DNA of 58,247 nt from Anaerotalea alkaliphila. Its GTDB lineage: Bacteria > Bacillota > Clostridia > Lachnospirales > Vallitaleaceae. Positions within the stretch are counted from its first letter, which is position 1. Each line of letters opens with the position of its first letter. The notes beneath the pieces are model-generated. The model searched no databases. It saw nothing but the letters and a program-made list of their open reading frames with translations, and had not been told where the DNA came from. The translations under genes were made by a program, and so were the position numbers. The stretch covers positions 1-58,247 of the forward strand of contig NZ_JAAEEH010000018.1 in NCBI RefSeq assembly GCF_010179735.1. Direction: 5' to 3'. Below, one piece after another: positions 30,004 through 39,484 of this stretch.

Positions 30004-30022
30004 ATGCGCACCTCTTGCAGGA

Positions 30023-30061
30023 GGACCCAAAAGAGCGTGCATGGCACGCGCCCTTGGGTCC
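30023..30061 (-). other. Hairpin between ctpA and uvrB
   Basis: An outer 8-bp stem, GGACCCAA (30023-30030) with TTGGGTCC (30054-30061), encloses an inner stem GCGTGC/GCACGC (30035-30049). No U-tract follows on the minus strand. It ends just before the uvrB ribosome binding site, so it could be a processing or stability element that separates uvrBA expression from the upstream cell-wall genes. Confidence 0.5.
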
Positions 30062-30074
30062 GTTGATTGTTCCG

Positions 30075-31289
30075 TCACTGTTGTGACCGTATGATTTCCA
30101 CCGCCTTCTGCAGCTGGTTGTCCATGACAGGCCCTTCCGCCTGTTCCGCCCCTTCAGGGGCCTCCTCCAGCGGCAGGACCACATCCGGAGCGATTCCCAC
30201 CCCGTTGATGTAGCTGCCATTGGGCGTATAGTATTTCGCGATGGTTACCTTCACCGCCGATCCGTCGCCCAACTCGAAATTCCGCTGCACCAGACCCTTT
30301 CCGAAGGTCTGTACCCCGACCACCGTCCCCACGCCCCGGTCCTTGACGGCTCCCGCCAGGATTTCCGATGCGCTGGCGCTGTATTCGTTGACCAGCACCA
30401 CCAGGGGCTTGTCGAAGGGCGTCTTGTTGTCCGACTTCAGCTCGCTCCGTTCTCCGTTCTTGTCCTCCGTGTAGACGATCATGCCTTCCGGCACCAGCTC
30501 GTTGCCGATGGCCGCCACAATGTGCATGAACCCTCCCGGATTGTTGCGGAGGTCCACCACCAGCCCTTTGATCCCCTGCCCCTCCAGATCCTCCAGCGCT
30601 TCCTTGAACTGGTCATAGGTGTTTTCCTCGAACCCTGCAATCTGGATGTAGCCTATCTGGTCCTCCAGCATGGCATGGTCGATGGTGGGCACATCAATCA
30701 CATCCCGTGTGACCTGCACCTCCAGCGTCTCCTCCGTGCGCTTCCGGTACAGGGTGAGGGACACCTGGGTCCCTTTTTCTCCCTTGATCCTTTCCACGAT
30801 CATGTCCAGGGACATGCCCGAAACAGGCTCCTTGTCCACTTCCATGATCCTGTCCCCCGGCTGGATGCCGGCCATGGCCCCGGGCGTTCCGGGAAAAGGA
30901 GCCACCACCAGGATCTCCTCTTCGCTTTCCCCATAGGAGATCACGACGCCGATCCCCTCATAGCTGCCTTCCATCTTCTCCAGGAAGCTGCTGTATTCCT
31001 CCTGGGAAAAATAAGTGGTGTAGGGGTCTCCAAGGCCCGCCACAAACCCCCGCAGGGCTTCCTCCTCCATCGCCTGGACCTCCACCTCTTCCAGGTAATG
31101 CTCTTCCAGCACCCTGCCCAGTTCCCGCATCTTGTCGCCCACGTCCCTGTATTCCCTGGACGTCAACGGCAGGCCGCTCCGGTAGGCCACCTCCAGGAGG
31201 CCTTTCACGCCCATATAGACGGAAAACAGCAAAGCCAGGGTCAAAACCCCGGCAATGAATCCTTTCAAAAAACCCGTATTTCTTCTCAT
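30075..31289 (-). CDS. ctpA: Carboxy-terminal processing peptidase, S41 family
   Basis: Membrane-anchored serine protease acting outside the membrane. The 404-residue product has an N-terminal signal anchor ([17 protein letters not shown] at 10-26), a PDZ domain (about 105-190, [20 protein letters not shown]) and a tail-specific protease domain. The catalytic Ser lies in [10 protein letters not shown] and the Lys in TFGKGLVQ. It follows the M23 peptidase by about 30 bases; such pairs, with FtsEX, suggest control of peptidoglycan hydrolases during division. Confidence 0.95.
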   Translation of the reverse strand: MRRNTGFLKGFIAGVLTLALLFSVYMGVKGLLEVAYRSGLPLTSREYRDVGDKMRELGRVLEEHYLEEVEVQAMEEEALRGFVAGLGDPYTTYFSQEEYSSFLEKMEGSYEGIGVVISYGESEEEILVVAPFPGTPGAMAGIQPGDRIMEVDKEPVSGMSLDMIVERIKGEKGTQVSLTLYRKRTEETLEVQVTRDVIDVPTIDHAMLEDQIGYIQIAGFEENTYDQFKEALEDLEGQGIKGLVVDLRNNPGGFMHIVAAIGNELVPEGMIVYTEDKNGERSELKSDNKTPFDKPLVVLVNEYSASASEILAGAVKDRGVGTVVGVQTFGKGLVQRNFELGDGSAVKVTIAKYYTPNGSYINGVGIAPDVVLPLEEAPEGAEQAEGPVMDNQLQKAVEIIRSQQ

Positions 31290-31319
31290 TGGAACTCCTG
31301 ACTGTCAATTGGGATGCTG

Positions 31320-32459
31320 TCACCTTGTTTTCGTATTGTTCAGGGGATTGACCCATACGCCGTTGATCTGGACGCCGTAATGCAGGTGGTTTCCCGTCGA
31401 CCATCCTGTGCTTCCCACCCGACCGATGGTCTGGCCCTGCTTCACCGTGTCGCCTTCCTTGACGTTCATCTGGCTGCAGTGGGCGTATTGGGTGACCCAG
31501 CCGCTGCCGTGGTTGATCAGGATGTATTTGCCCCAGGCGGGGCTTGTGCCCGCATAGATGACCTTCCCGTCGGCGACCGCCACGATCTTCGTTCCTCCCG
31601 GGGCCGGTATGTCCACTCCCGTGTGGAAGCTTTCATAGCCATGGACCGGATGGATCCGTTTTCCGAAGGGGGAGGAAATGGTGTAGTATCCCGGCACCGG
31701 CCAGTTCACCTTCCCTCCGGCATAGGTCAGCTTGCTCTGTTCGATCAGCTTCTTGATCCTTGTGTCCAGACTCTTTTGCTCGTCCTTCCACATCTGGATT
31801 TCCTTCAGCAGGGCTTCCTTGCTCTGTTCGATCTTGCGCATCTCGGAGCTTTTGGCCTTCACCAGGACCTCCATGTTCTGGCGTTCCTTTTCCTGCTGGA
31901 GCTTCATGGATTCCAGCTGCTTCTGTTCCCGCTCGATTTTCGCCTTTGTTTCCAGCAGTTCGTCGCGCACGGCTTCCATCTCGCTGAAGAGGGAGGAGTC
32001 GAATTCCAGGATCCTGTTCAGATATTCCATGCGGGTGAAGAAGTCGGTGGCGTCCTGGGAGGAAAGGAGCACTTCGATGTATTCCGTGCTGCCGTATTCG
32101 TACATGACCTGGATCCGCTCCCGCGCCTGCCTGTAGTAGGTTTCCTGCCGTTGCTCCAGATCCGCGATCCTCGCTTCGTTGGACAGCACTTCCTTTTCCT
32201 TGGATGCCAGGTCCTTGTCCAGTTTGCCGATGGTTGCGGACACGGAATGCATCTGGCTTTCGATCTGGTTGATGTTCTGGTTGATGTCCGTGATTTGGCC
32301 TTCGATGGCCTTGACTGTATTTTCTCCCGACTGGATGTTCTGTTTCAATTCATTCTGCTGCTTTTCCAGTTCCTTGATTGTGGAGGCCGCCTGCATGGTC
32401 ATGGATCCCCAGACTGCAAGCACAAGGACCAGAAGCACGAGTCCGGTCAGTTTCTTCAT
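31320..32459 (-). CDS. EnvC-like coiled-coil murein hydrolase, M23 family
   Basis: A 379-residue secreted protein: signal peptide (LTGLVLLVLVLAVWGSMTMQA, about 4-25), long coiled coil (about 27-245, with repeated Glu/Gln/Lys heptads) and a C-terminal M23/LytM domain (FGKRIHPVHGYESFHTGVDI, later GNHLHYGVQ). The zinc ligands HxxxD and HxH are intact, so it may be an active endopeptidase, unlike E. coli EnvC, which only activates amidases. It lies directly after ftsX, fitting FtsEX control of a coiled-coil hydrolase as for PcsB or CwlO. AAAGGAG precedes the ATG. Confidence 0.93.
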   Translation of the reverse strand: MKKLTGLVLLVLVLAVWGSMTMQAASTIKELEKQQNELKQNIQSGENTVKAIEGQITDINQNINQIESQMHSVSATIGKLDKDLASKEKEVLSNEARIADLEQRQETYYRQARERIQVMYEYGSTEYIEVLLSSQDATDFFTRMEYLNRILEFDSSLFSEMEAVRDELLETKAKIEREQKQLESMKLQQEKERQNMEVLVKAKSSEMRKIEQSKEALLKEIQMWKDEQKSLDTRIKKLIEQSKLTYAGGKVNWPVPGYYTISSPFGKRIHPVHGYESFHTGVDIPAPGGTKIVAVADGKVIYAGTSPAWGKYILINHGSGWVTQYAHCSQMNVKEGDTVKQGQTIGRVGSTGWSTGNHLHYGVQINGVWVNPLNNTKTR

Positions 32460-32476
32460 GGGTTCTCTCCTTTTCC

Positions 32477-33385
32477 TCAGGCTTTAAGATATTTGTGGAT
32501 CGTCCATTGGCTTCCCACCAGGCCGATCAGTACCCCGATGAAAAGAGACAATGGAACCAGTGTCTGCAATACCGTCCATACCGGAAGGAACACCAGGTAT
32601 TCCCGCAGGATCAGGAACTGCGCATGGAGCCTCTCCGTCGCCTGGTCGTAGGCCAGATAGATCAGGAGCATGGGAATCAGGCTGCCGACGACGCCGATCA
32701 GGATGCCCTCGAACAGGAACGGGGCCGTGATCAGGCTGTTCTTGGCCCCCACATAGCGCATGATCTTGATCTCCTTCTTGCGGATGGAAATGGCCAGCCG
32801 GACCGTGTTGGAAATCAGGAATATGGACACCATGACGAGGATGGCCGTCATGCCAAGGCTCGTATAGGCCACCAGGCTGTTGAAGCTTTCAATGACGGAT
32901 GTGACCTGTTCGGCCTGCCGCACATAGCGGACCTCCGGCAACGCGCCGATGCTTCCCACCAGCTGCTTCTGCATGGAGATGTCGTTCATGAAAATCTGCA
33001 GGGACGCGGAGTCCTCCAGGGGGTTGTCGTCATCGAACCCCACCAGCAGGTCTTCCCTTCCCCGGAAATATTCCTCCTTGAAATTCTCCCAGGCTTGGGC
33101 CGCTGAGACATACTCGACCTTGTGGACCTCCGGTTTGGCTTCCAGGGCCGTCTTGATCTCCAGGATCTTTTCCTCTTCCACTTCTTGGTTGAAGAAGACA
33201 GCCAGGCCGATCCGGTTCTCAATCTCCCCCAGCATGTGTTCCACGTTCACCGCCACGGCAAAAAAGATTCCCACCACCAGCAGGCAGGCGGATATGGTGC
33301 TGATGGAGGCCACGGACATGAGCCGGTTCTTGAACATGCTCCTGACTCCTTGGTGCATGCAGTATCCCAGGGTTCTAATCTTCAT
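32477..33385 (-). CDS. ftsX: Cell division ABC transporter permease FtsX
   Basis: Membrane partner of FtsE that transmits ATP hydrolysis to extracellular peptidoglycan hydrolases. The 302-residue product has the family layout: a first membrane segment (about 20-45), a large external domain (about 47-165) and three further membrane segments. Two in-frame ATGs exist at 33391 and 33385; the second is nine bases from AAAGGGG and is preferred. It overlaps the ftsE end by about ten bases. Confidence 0.96.
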   Translation of the reverse strand: MKIRTLGYCMHQGVRSMFKNRLMSVASISTISACLLVVGIFFAVAVNVEHMLGEIENRIGLAVFFNQEVEEEKILEIKTALEAKPEVHKVEYVSAAQAWENFKEEYFRGREDLLVGFDDDNPLEDSASLQIFMNDISMQKQLVGSIGALPEVRYVRQAEQVTSVIESFNSLVAYTSLGMTAILVMVSIFLISNTVRLAISIRKKEIKIMRYVGAKNSLITAPFLFEGILIGVVGSLIPMLLIYLAYDQATERLHAQFLILREYLVFLPVWTVLQTLVPLSLFIGVLIGLVGSQWTIHKYLKA

Positions 33386-34061
33386 GGCCATAGTCCCCTT
33401 TCTGCACGTCCCGCACCACCTTGCCGTCCTTCAGGGTGACGACCCGCTTCTTCATCGCATTCACGACTTCCTTGTCGTGGGTGACCACCACCACGGTGGT
33501 CCCCCGCAGGTTGATCTCCTGCAACAGCTTCATGATCTCCCAGGAAGTCTTGGGGTCCAGGTTTCCTGTGGGCTCGTCCGCCAGCAGGATGGGAGGATTG
33601 TTCACGATGGCCCTGGCCAGGGCTGTCCTCTGCTGCTCCCCGCCGGAGAGTTCCGTCGGCTTCATCTTGGTCTTGTCCGCCAATCCGACCATGGACAGCA
33701 CCATGGGCACGCTCCGCTTGATCTTCCTGGAGGAGGCCTCCACCACCTTCAGGGCAAAGGCCACATTCTCATAAACGGAAATGTCGGTCAGCAGGCGGAA
33801 GTCCTGGAACACCACACCCATATGCCTGCGCAGTTTGGGTATCTTCCTGTGGCTGAGTTGGGTGATGTTGATCCCGTCGACAAATATCTTGCCTTGGGTC
33901 GCCTCGATTTCCTTGATCAGCAGCTTGAACAAGGTCGTCTTTCCGGAACCGCTGTTGCCGACGATGAAAACGAACTCCCCTTTGCCGATTTGGAAGGAAA
34001 CGTCGTCCAAGGCCTTCACTCCATTGGAATAGACTTTTGTGACATTTTCTAGCTCGATCAT
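33375..34061 (-). CDS. ftsE: Cell division ATP-binding protein FtsE
   Basis: ABC ATPase of the FtsEX complex. The 228-residue product has Walker A GNSGSGKTT (35-43), signature LSGGEQQRTALARA and Walker B PPILLADEPTGNLD. Its end overlaps ftsX, and AGGAG precedes the ATG at 34061. It starts 27 bases downstream of the cdaR-like regulator with no obvious promoter between, so either read-through from cdaR or a promoter inside that gene drives the division operon. Confidence 0.97.
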   Translation of the reverse strand: MIELENVTKVYSNGVKALDDVSFQIGKGEFVFIVGNSGSGKTTLFKLLIKEIEATQGKIFVDGINITQLSHRKIPKLRRHMGVVFQDFRLLTDISVYENVAFALKVVEASSRKIKRSVPMVLSMVGLADKTKMKPTELSGGEQQRTALARAIVNNPPILLADEPTGNLDPKTSWEIMKLLQEINLRGTTVVVVTHDKEVVNAMKKRVVTLKDGKVVRDVQKGDYGHED

Positions 34062-34088
34062 CCTACGTCTCCTAGAACAGGAGCCATT

Positions 34089-35180
34089 CTAGTATTCCGA
34101 ATGGCTCATGTATTTCATGTATTTCACCACCATCAGCGCGATTTTGAATGTGATGGAGTCTTCAAACACACGCAGGTCCAGCCCCGTGTTCTTCTGCAGC
34201 TTGTCCAGGCGGTACACCAGGGTGTTCCGGTGGATGTAGAGCTGTCTGGAGGTTTCGCTTACATTCAGGCTGTTCTCGAAGAACTTGTTGATGGTCACCA
34301 GGGTTTCCTCGTCGAAGTCGTCCGGGGATTTCCCTTGGAAGATTTCTGAGATGAACATTTTGCAAAGGGGGATGGGCAACTGGTAGATCAGACGGCCAAT
34401 CCCCAGATTGGCGTAGGCCATGATGTGCCTTTCCTCATAGAAGATCTTTCCGACCTCCAGGGCCATTTTGGCCTCCTTGTAGGACCTGGACACATCCTTG
34501 ATGTCCGAGATGGTTGTCCCGACCCCCACATAGACGGAGCTCATCGCTTCGGCGTTCAGGGTATCCACAATGTTTTCGGCGATCTTCTCGATGTCCTCCA
34601 GCACGTCTCCCGCCTTCAATTCCTTCACAAGGATGATGTTGTGCTCATCCACCGCCGTGATGAAATCCTTGGTCTTGGTGGGGAAGATCCCCCGGACGAC
34701 CTCCAGGGCGTTCACGTCCTTCTCCGCCTTGGTCTCCACGATGATGGCGACCCTACGGGCGTCCGTCTCGATGTGCAGCTTCTTGGACCGGTTGTAGATG
34801 TCCACCAGGAGCAGGTTGTCCAGCAGGAGGTTCTTGACGAAGTTGTCCTTGTCGAACCTTTCCTTGTAGGCCACCAGCAGGTTTTGGATCTGGAAGGAGG
34901 CGATCTTGCCGATCTTGTACACGTCCTCGGATTCCCCTTTGGCGGATACCACATATTCTATGGTATGCTCGTCCAGCACCTTGAAAAAATGGTACCCCTG
35001 GACCAGCTGGCTGTCCGCCTGGGATACGACGAAATCCGGCACGGCATCGTTGTACTCGTCCAGTTTGTCTTCCTCCGTGGTGGCAAGGACCTTGCCCTCC
35101 GCGTCCATCACGCTGATGTCGATCCTTGTGATCGTCTTGAGGCCGTCGATTGTATTTTGAATAATCTGATTCGATATCAT
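34089..35180 (-). CDS. CdaR/PucR-family transcriptional regulator
   Basis: A 363-residue regulator: N-terminal sugar-diacid-recognition-like sensor (ITRIDISVMDAEGKVLATTEED), a central GGDEF-like domain and a C-terminal PucR-type helix-turn-helix (NVSETSRQLYIHRNTLVYRLDKLQKNTGLDLR near 310-342). Ligand is unknown; family members respond to diacids such as glycerate. It lies just downstream of the orphan ugpC terminator and may regulate carbohydrate uptake served by that ATPase. AAGGAG is seven bases before ATG at 35180. Confidence 0.9.
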   Translation of the reverse strand: MISNQIIQNTIDGLKTITRIDISVMDAEGKVLATTEEDKLDEYNDAVPDFVVSQADSQLVQGYHFFKVLDEHTIEYVVSAKGESEDVYKIGKIASFQIQNLLVAYKERFDKDNFVKNLLLDNLLLVDIYNRSKKLHIETDARRVAIIVETKAEKDVNALEVVRGIFPTKTKDFITAVDEHNIILVKELKAGDVLEDIEKIAENIVDTLNAEAMSSVYVGVGTTISDIKDVSRSYKEAKMALEVGKIFYEERHIMAYANLGIGRLIYQLPIPLCKMFISEIFQGKSPDDFDEETLVTINKFFENSLNVSETSRQLYIHRNTLVYRLDKLQKNTGLDLRVFEDSITFKIALMVVKYMKYMSHSEY

Positions 35181-35246
35181 AGAGCATCTCCTTGTCCCGT
35201 ATTTGCTTGCGCGGGTAACACTTTATTCCATTCTATAGCATATGCC

Positions 35247-35288
35247 CTGAAAATAAAAGAGGAAATACACATTTTTGTATATTTCCTC
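35247..35288 (-). terminator. ugpC terminator
   Basis: GAGGAAATA (35259-35267) pairs with TATTTCCTC (35280-35288). On the minus strand the stem is followed by TTTTATTTT. It lies just downstream of the ugpC stop and before cdaR. Confidence 0.8.
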
Positions 35289-35302
35289 CGGTTCCGCATT
35301 GT

Positions 35303-36415
35303 TTAGTTGGTGATCACTTTCTCCGTATCCTTGTCGAAAACATGGACCCTGTTCAGGTCGAAGGCCACTTTGATGGTTTCGTTGGGTTTCGCCTGGGAAC
35401 GGGGATCCACACGGGCGGTGAAGTCCGCGCCGTCGATGGTTCCGATCAGATAGATTTCAGCTCCCAGAAGTTCCGTTACGTTCACGTCGAAGTCGACAAT
35501 GGAATGGGGGGAGGACTCCAGGAAGAGCTGCTCGTCATGGATGTCTTCCGGCCGGATGCCCAGGACGACTTCCTTGCCGATGTATCCGCCTTCCACCAGC
35601 TTGGCTCCTTTGGCTTCGTTCAGCTCGATATGGTTCGTGCCGAAGCTCAAGCTCACCAGGTTTCCTTCCTTGGAGGCTTTGGCGGGGATGAAGTTCATCT
35701 GGGGGGAACCTATGAATCCGGCCACGAAGAGGTTCTCCGGTCTTTCGTAGAGGTTGGACGGGGTGTCCACCTGCTGGATGAATCCGTCCTTCATGACGAC
35801 GATTCTGGTGCCCAGGGTCATGGCTTCCACCTGGTCATGGGTCACGTAAATGATGGTGGTCTGCAGCCTCTGGTGCAGCTTGGAGATTTCCACACGCATC
35901 TGCACCCGCAGCTTCGCGTCCAGGTTGGAGAGGGGCTCGTCCATCAGGAACACCTTGGGTTCCCGGACGATGGCCCGGCCCATGGCCACACGCTGGCGCT
36001 GTCCGCCGGAGAGGGCTTTGGGGCGCCTGTCCAGAAGGGATTCGATGCTGAGGATCTTGGCCGCCTCCTGCACCCTGCGGTCGATTTCCGCCTTGGGCGT
36101 CTTGCGGAGCTTCAATCCGAAGGCCATGTTGTCATAGACCGTCATATGGGGGTACAGCGCATAGTTCTGGAAAACCATGGCGATGTCCCTGTCCTTGGGC
36201 TCGATGTCGTTGCAGAGCTTGTCGCCGATCCACAGTTCGCCGTCGCTGATCTCCTCCAGACCTGCAATCATCCGGAGCGTGGTGGATTTTCCGCAACCGG
36301 AAGGTCCTACGAAAATAACGAATTCCTTGTCTTCGATGTCCAGGTTGAAATCGTTGACCGCCACAAAACCGTTGGGATATACCTTGCGAACATTCTTCAA
36401 TGATAAACTAGCCAT
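35303..36415 (-). CDS. ugpC: UgpC/MsmX-type sugar ABC transporter ATP-binding protein
   Basis: ATPase that energises carbohydrate importers. The 370-residue product has Walker [10 protein letters not shown] (37-45), signature [14 protein letters not shown], Walker [17 protein letters not shown] and a C-terminal MalK-like regulatory OB domain ([14 protein letters not shown] onward). No permease or binding-protein genes are nearby, as for multitask ATPases such as MsmX that serve several importers. It is monocistronic, between a dyad-flanked promoter and a terminator. GGGGG lies a few bases before the ATG at 36415. Confidence 0.95.
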   Translation of the reverse strand: MASLSLKNVRKVYPNGFVAVNDFNLDIEDKEFVIFVGPSGCGKSTTLRMIAGLEEISDGELWIGDKLCNDIEPKDRDIAMVFQNYALYPHMTVYDNMAFGLKLRKTPKAEIDRRVQEAAKILSIESLLDRRPKALSGGQRQRVAMGRAIVREPKVFLMDEPLSNLDAKLRVQMRVEISKLHQRLQTTIIYVTHDQVEAMTLGTRIVVMKDGFIQQVDTPSNLYERPENLFVAGFIGSPQMNFIPAKASKEGNLVSLSFGTNHIELNEAKGAKLVEGGYIGKEVVLGIRPEDIHDEQLFLESSPHSIVDFDVNVTELLGAEIYLIGTIDGADFTARVDPRSQAKPNETIKVAFDLNRVHVFDKDTEKVITN

Positions 36416-36463
36416 TTCAATTAGCCCCCTTGCGTCAGATCTACGGACCCGTCTTGACGTGTC

Positions 36464-36505
36464 CCGTATAGGATATGTTTCACATGCTGTTACTATACTA
36501 TACGG
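36464..36505 (-). promoter_or_regulatory. ugpC promoter region with flanking dyad
   Basis: CCGTATAG (36464-36471) and CTATACGG (36498-36505) form a perfect 8-bp inverted repeat, centres 34 bases apart. The likely -10 TATAGT (36492-36497, minus strand) lies next to the upstream arm; a weak -35 TGGTAA is at 36515-36520. The arrangement suggests a repressor or activator operator. Confidence 0.45.
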
Positions 36506-36520
36506 ACTTCCCGATTACCA

Positions 36521-36777
36521 TTGCCTTAATCCACAAAGAACCCCCGGGCAATTGGTTAAAATGCATACGAGGCCCTTTCCTTCATGCTTTTGCCCATAAA
36601 CGCCCCTGGATGTTATCCTAATTAAACAACCGGAACCGGGGAGCCGGACGGCGTGTCACCATCGCCTGTACAAATTAGACGAAAGGATCCGCCCGACGTT
36701 TTCCCTTTTTTTATTTGGCCCGGACCGGTTCTTTTCCGTCCAAATCCCGCCTTTTCCCCCCGTTGTTTAAAACAGAC
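36521..36777. other. Intergenic region upstream of ugpC
   Basis: No coding sequence or RNA gene is supported here. It contains scattered CCGG-rich short repeats (near 36630-36650 and 36720-36730) and an AT-rich tract at 36700-36715, but no promoter with good spacing was found. It separates the wecG terminator from the ugpC promoter. Confidence 0.4.
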
Positions 36778-36818
36778 AAAAAGCACAAGGGAGCTTTGTG
36801 CAATCCCCTGTGCTTTTT
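36778..36818 (-). terminator. Terminator of the LCP-wecG operon
   Basis: A 15-base arm, 36778-36792, pairs with 36804-36818 apart from one mismatch. The T5 end of the stem acts as U-tract on the minus strand. It lies about 30 bases after the wecG stop. Confidence 0.85.
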
Positions 36819-36846
36819 CCGCTTGACATTCCAACCCTGTGCAATT

Positions 36847-37596
36847 CTACCGGCTGTCCTGGGGGTACTTCCTTCCCTTGAGGAACACCAGGCCCAGGAA
36901 AAGCGGCAGCCGCATCATCCTCTTCCACCGGCTGGGCTGTTTCAGCAGCCGGTAGAACCATTCCAGCCCCAGCCGGATGAAGATGTCGGGGGCCCTTTTC
37001 ACCGTGCCTGCCATCACGTCGAAGCTTCCTCCCACGCCTGCACAGAGCTTCACCTCCAGCCGGCTCTTGTGCCTGTCGATCCACAGCTCCTGTCTGGGCG
37101 CCCCCAGACCCACCAGCAACAGGTCCGGCCGGCAGGCGTTGATCCGTTCGATCCGCGCTGGGGATTCCTCCTCCTTGAAGTATCCGTCCTCCGCACCCAA
37201 GACCTTCAGGCCCGGATACTTTTCCTCCATCCGGCAGGCAGCTTCCTTGGCCACCCCCGGTGCGGCTCCCAGAAAATAGGCGGTCCTGCCTTGTTCCGCC
37301 ATTTTGGCGAAGAGCATCTGCACCGTGTCGAATCCGGCCACCCGCTCGGGCAAGGGTTCCCCGATGATTCTGGATGCCAGGACCACGCCGATGCCGTCGG
37401 GGATCACCAGGTCTCCCCGGTTCAATGCCGCCATGACTTCCGGATTCCCGTAGGCCTCCATGACGATTTCCGGGTTGGGGGTGTAGATTGTCCCTGTCTT
37501 CTGCCCTTCCATGAATTCCATGGCCCTGGATACGATCTGTTCCATGGTCCCCCTTTGGAACCGCACACCCAGGATATTGACTTTGCTCGTTGCCAT
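36847..37596 (-). CDS. WecG/TagA/CpsF-family glycosyltransferase
   Basis: GT26-type enzyme that adds N-acetylmannosamine or a related sugar to an undecaprenyl-linked precursor in teichoic acid or related polymer synthesis. The 249-residue product has conserved TPNPEIVMEA, IPDGIGVVLASRI, LGAAPGVA and LLVGLGAPRQELWI motifs and a C-terminal amphipathic segment rich in Arg and Trp for membrane contact (GLEWFYRLLKQPSRWKRMMRLP). It is the last gene after two LCP ligases and a small secreted protein. Exact donor and acceptor are unknown. Confidence 0.93.
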   Translation of the reverse strand: MATSKVNILGVRFQRGTMEQIVSRAMEFMEGQKTGTIYTPNPEIVMEAYGNPEVMAALNRGDLVIPDGIGVVLASRIIGEPLPERVAGFDTVQMLFAKMAEQGRTAYFLGAAPGVAKEAACRMEEKYPGLKVLGAEDGYFKEEESPARIERINACRPDLLLVGLGAPRQELWIDRHKSRLEVKLCAGVGGSFDVMAGTVKRAPDIFIRLGLEWFYRLLKQPSRWKRMMRLPLFLGLVFLKGRKYPQDSR

Positions 37597-37611
37597 GCCG
37601 TTCCTGTCCTC

Positions 37612-38082
37612 CTATCGGATGCTGTAGCTTCCCCTGACCATGACGAAGGTGTTGTCCTGCAAGACTTTTATGCCTCTGCCGTCGGTCCGCGGGATGATCA
37701 GCAAATGGTTCATGGGCACATCCTGCCCGTCCTTCAGGTCCGCTCCCAGCGTCACATTGGAAAGGCCGTCCCCGCCGCTGTTGCCGATGGCTGCGGCCTT
37801 CCCCGCCCGCAGGATCAGCTCCGTGCTTTCCTCGCATAGGACCTGTTGCCCCGCCTTGGCTTGCACCACCACAAAAGTGGGGATTTCAACAGCAGGGGCC
37901 GGCTCCGTCGCCGGCACTTCCACCACGCCGCTGATTTCCGCAATCTTCTGGTCCACATAGCTTTTGGTCACCAGAGGGTCCTGCATGCTTCCGGGATCCA
38001 CGCCGGATGCGAAGGAATGGTGGACCAGGGGGGTGGAGGCCACCAGCAGGATTGCCAACCATAGTGCATGTATTCTTCTCAC
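37612..38082 (-). CDS. Secreted protein of unknown function in the LCP-wecG operon
   Basis: Not recognised. The 156-residue product starts with a signal peptide (HALWLAILLVASTPLVHHSFA, about 5-25). It continues with a DPLVTKSYVDQKIAEI helix, a Pro/Ala/Glu-rich linker near 55-65 and a compact domain (FVVVQAKAGQQVLCEESTELILRAGKAAAIG to the end) with one Cys and a conserved-looking GDGLSNVTLG. The start is GTG at 38082 with GAGGAGG upstream. Its place between an LCP protein and a teichoic-acid-type glycosyltransferase suggests a cell-surface role, not proven. Confidence 0.75.
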   Translation of the reverse strand: MRRIHALWLAILLVASTPLVHHSFASGVDPGSMQDPLVTKSYVDQKIAEISGVVEVPATEPAPAVEIPTFVVVQAKAGQQVLCEESTELILRAGKAAAIGNSGGDGLSNVTLGADLKDGQDVPMNHLLIIPRTDGRGIKVLQDNTFVMVRGSYSIR

Positions 38083-38101
38083 AACCGCTCCTCCTCGTCT
38101 T

Positions 38102-39436
38102 CTATTGGTTTCCGTCGCTCTCGCCCAGGATGATGATGATTTCCAGCTCCTGGTCCAACAGGCTTTCGTCCACTTCGATCTTCGGGTTGTTGAATTCCCG
38201 CGCCAGGGCCTCTCCCACCTCCTGGGTGGGCACCTTCAGCCGGGTGGTCTGCACCGGCTTGTTCTCATAATTGACCGCTTCCAGCACCGTGTAGCCTGCC
38301 TGGGCAAGCCTATCCTTCGTCTTTGCGGCGAAACCGCTGATCCGCGTTCCGTTCTGGACCGAAATCGCCAGGTCCTTTGGGTTGATGATTTTGGCCGGCT
38401 CCACGGACTGGCCTTCGCCGTCCTCTGTCCCTTCCCCCTCCTCGCCCTCGCGGACCGTCCCGCTCAGGATCTGCTCGAAGAGAAGCTTGGTTTCCTCATA
38501 ATCATAGGTGTAGTAGGCCCGGTTCCGGTCGTTCACTTCCCCCGGCAGCATGTGCATATGGATCTTCTCCGGCGTGATCTGGTCGATGAACATGGTGTAG
38601 TCCAGCGCATTGGAGAAGTCCGTATCCACATACAGGAGCGCGGACGCGCCGATGTTCATGATGTTCAGCCGGTTGTCCACCTTCAGAAGCTGGGCCATGA
38701 AGGCCTTCATGAAGGTGTGCTGCACACTGATCCTGCCGATGTCCCCATCCGCGTACCCTTTTCGGAACCGCACCAGCTGTTCCGCCTGGCTTCCGGAGAG
38801 CGTCTGCTGCCCCGCCTTCAGGTCGATTTCCAGGTCCTGTTCCGGATCGCTGTACTTCATGTCCATGGGGACTTCCATGGGAACGCCTCCGATCATGTCC
38901 ACCATGTATTTGAACCCGTCCAGGTCCATGTTGACATAATGGTCGATTTCCACCCCGAAGGTTTCCTCCATGACCTTTACGGACACCTTGTTCCTGTCTT
39001 CGGATTTCACATAGGCCGGGACCTCGTTGATCTTCACATTTTGGCTGACCCCTTTGCGCCTGCTGGTGATTTCCTCATAGATGTCGTCCGGTATCCTGAT
39101 CTGGGTGTCCCTTGGAATGGAAACGATGTCCACATCCGCCGTCCGGTGGTTGAATACGGCCACCATGGCCACGTCCGTCCTGAACCCGTCCTTGTCCACC
39201 CCGAAAATCGCCAGGGTGGTGTTCGGCTTGCCCATCAGCGCCTCCCGTGCCGCTTCTTCCGCCTTCCTGTCCTCCGCCTTGTTCCTCCAGCTTTCAAACA
39301 GGCTGTTCTTCGCCAGCAGCACATAGGCTCCTGTCGCCAGCCCTGCCACCAAAAGCAGCAGCAGGAACGTCATACTGAATACCTTGATGAATTTTACCAA
39401 AAGCCTTTTCTGGCCCCGATCCACTTTCCTTGCCAA
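38102..39436 (-). CDS. LytR-CpsA-Psr family ligase with LytR C-terminal domain
   Basis: Membrane protein that transfers lipid-linked anionic polymers to peptidoglycan. The 444-residue product has a single N-terminal membrane segment (TFLLLLLVAGLATGAYVLL, about 23-41), the LCP domain with catalytic-site Arg/Asp motifs (IVSIPRDTQI and LVRFRKGYADGDIGRI) and a C-terminal LytR_C domain (ISVQNGTRISGFAAKTKDRLAQAGY onward). The start is TTG at 39436, seven bases after GGAGG. It is the second LCP in the operon. Confidence 0.94.
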   Translation of the reverse strand: MARKVDRGQKRLLVKFIKVFSMTFLLLLLVAGLATGAYVLLAKNSLFESWRNKAEDRKAEEAAREALMGKPNTTLAIFGVDKDGFRTDVAMVAVFNHRTADVDIVSIPRDTQIRIPDDIYEEITSRRKGVSQNVKINEVPAYVKSEDRNKVSVKVMEETFGVEIDHYVNMDLDGFKYMVDMIGGVPMEVPMDMKYSDPEQDLEIDLKAGQQTLSGSQAEQLVRFRKGYADGDIGRISVQHTFMKAFMAQLLKVDNRLNIMNIGASALLYVDTDFSNALDYTMFIDQITPEKIHMHMLPGEVNDRNRAYYTYDYEETKLLFEQILSGTVREGEEGEGTEDGEGQSVEPAKIINPKDLAISVQNGTRISGFAAKTKDRLAQAGYTVLEAVNYENKPVQTTRLKVPTQEVGEALAREFNNPKIEVDESLLDQELEIIIILGESDGNQ

Positions 39437-39484
39437 TTCATTGCCTCCTATGTCCTTGCTGGTTTGCCTGGCTTCCGGGCTTTC

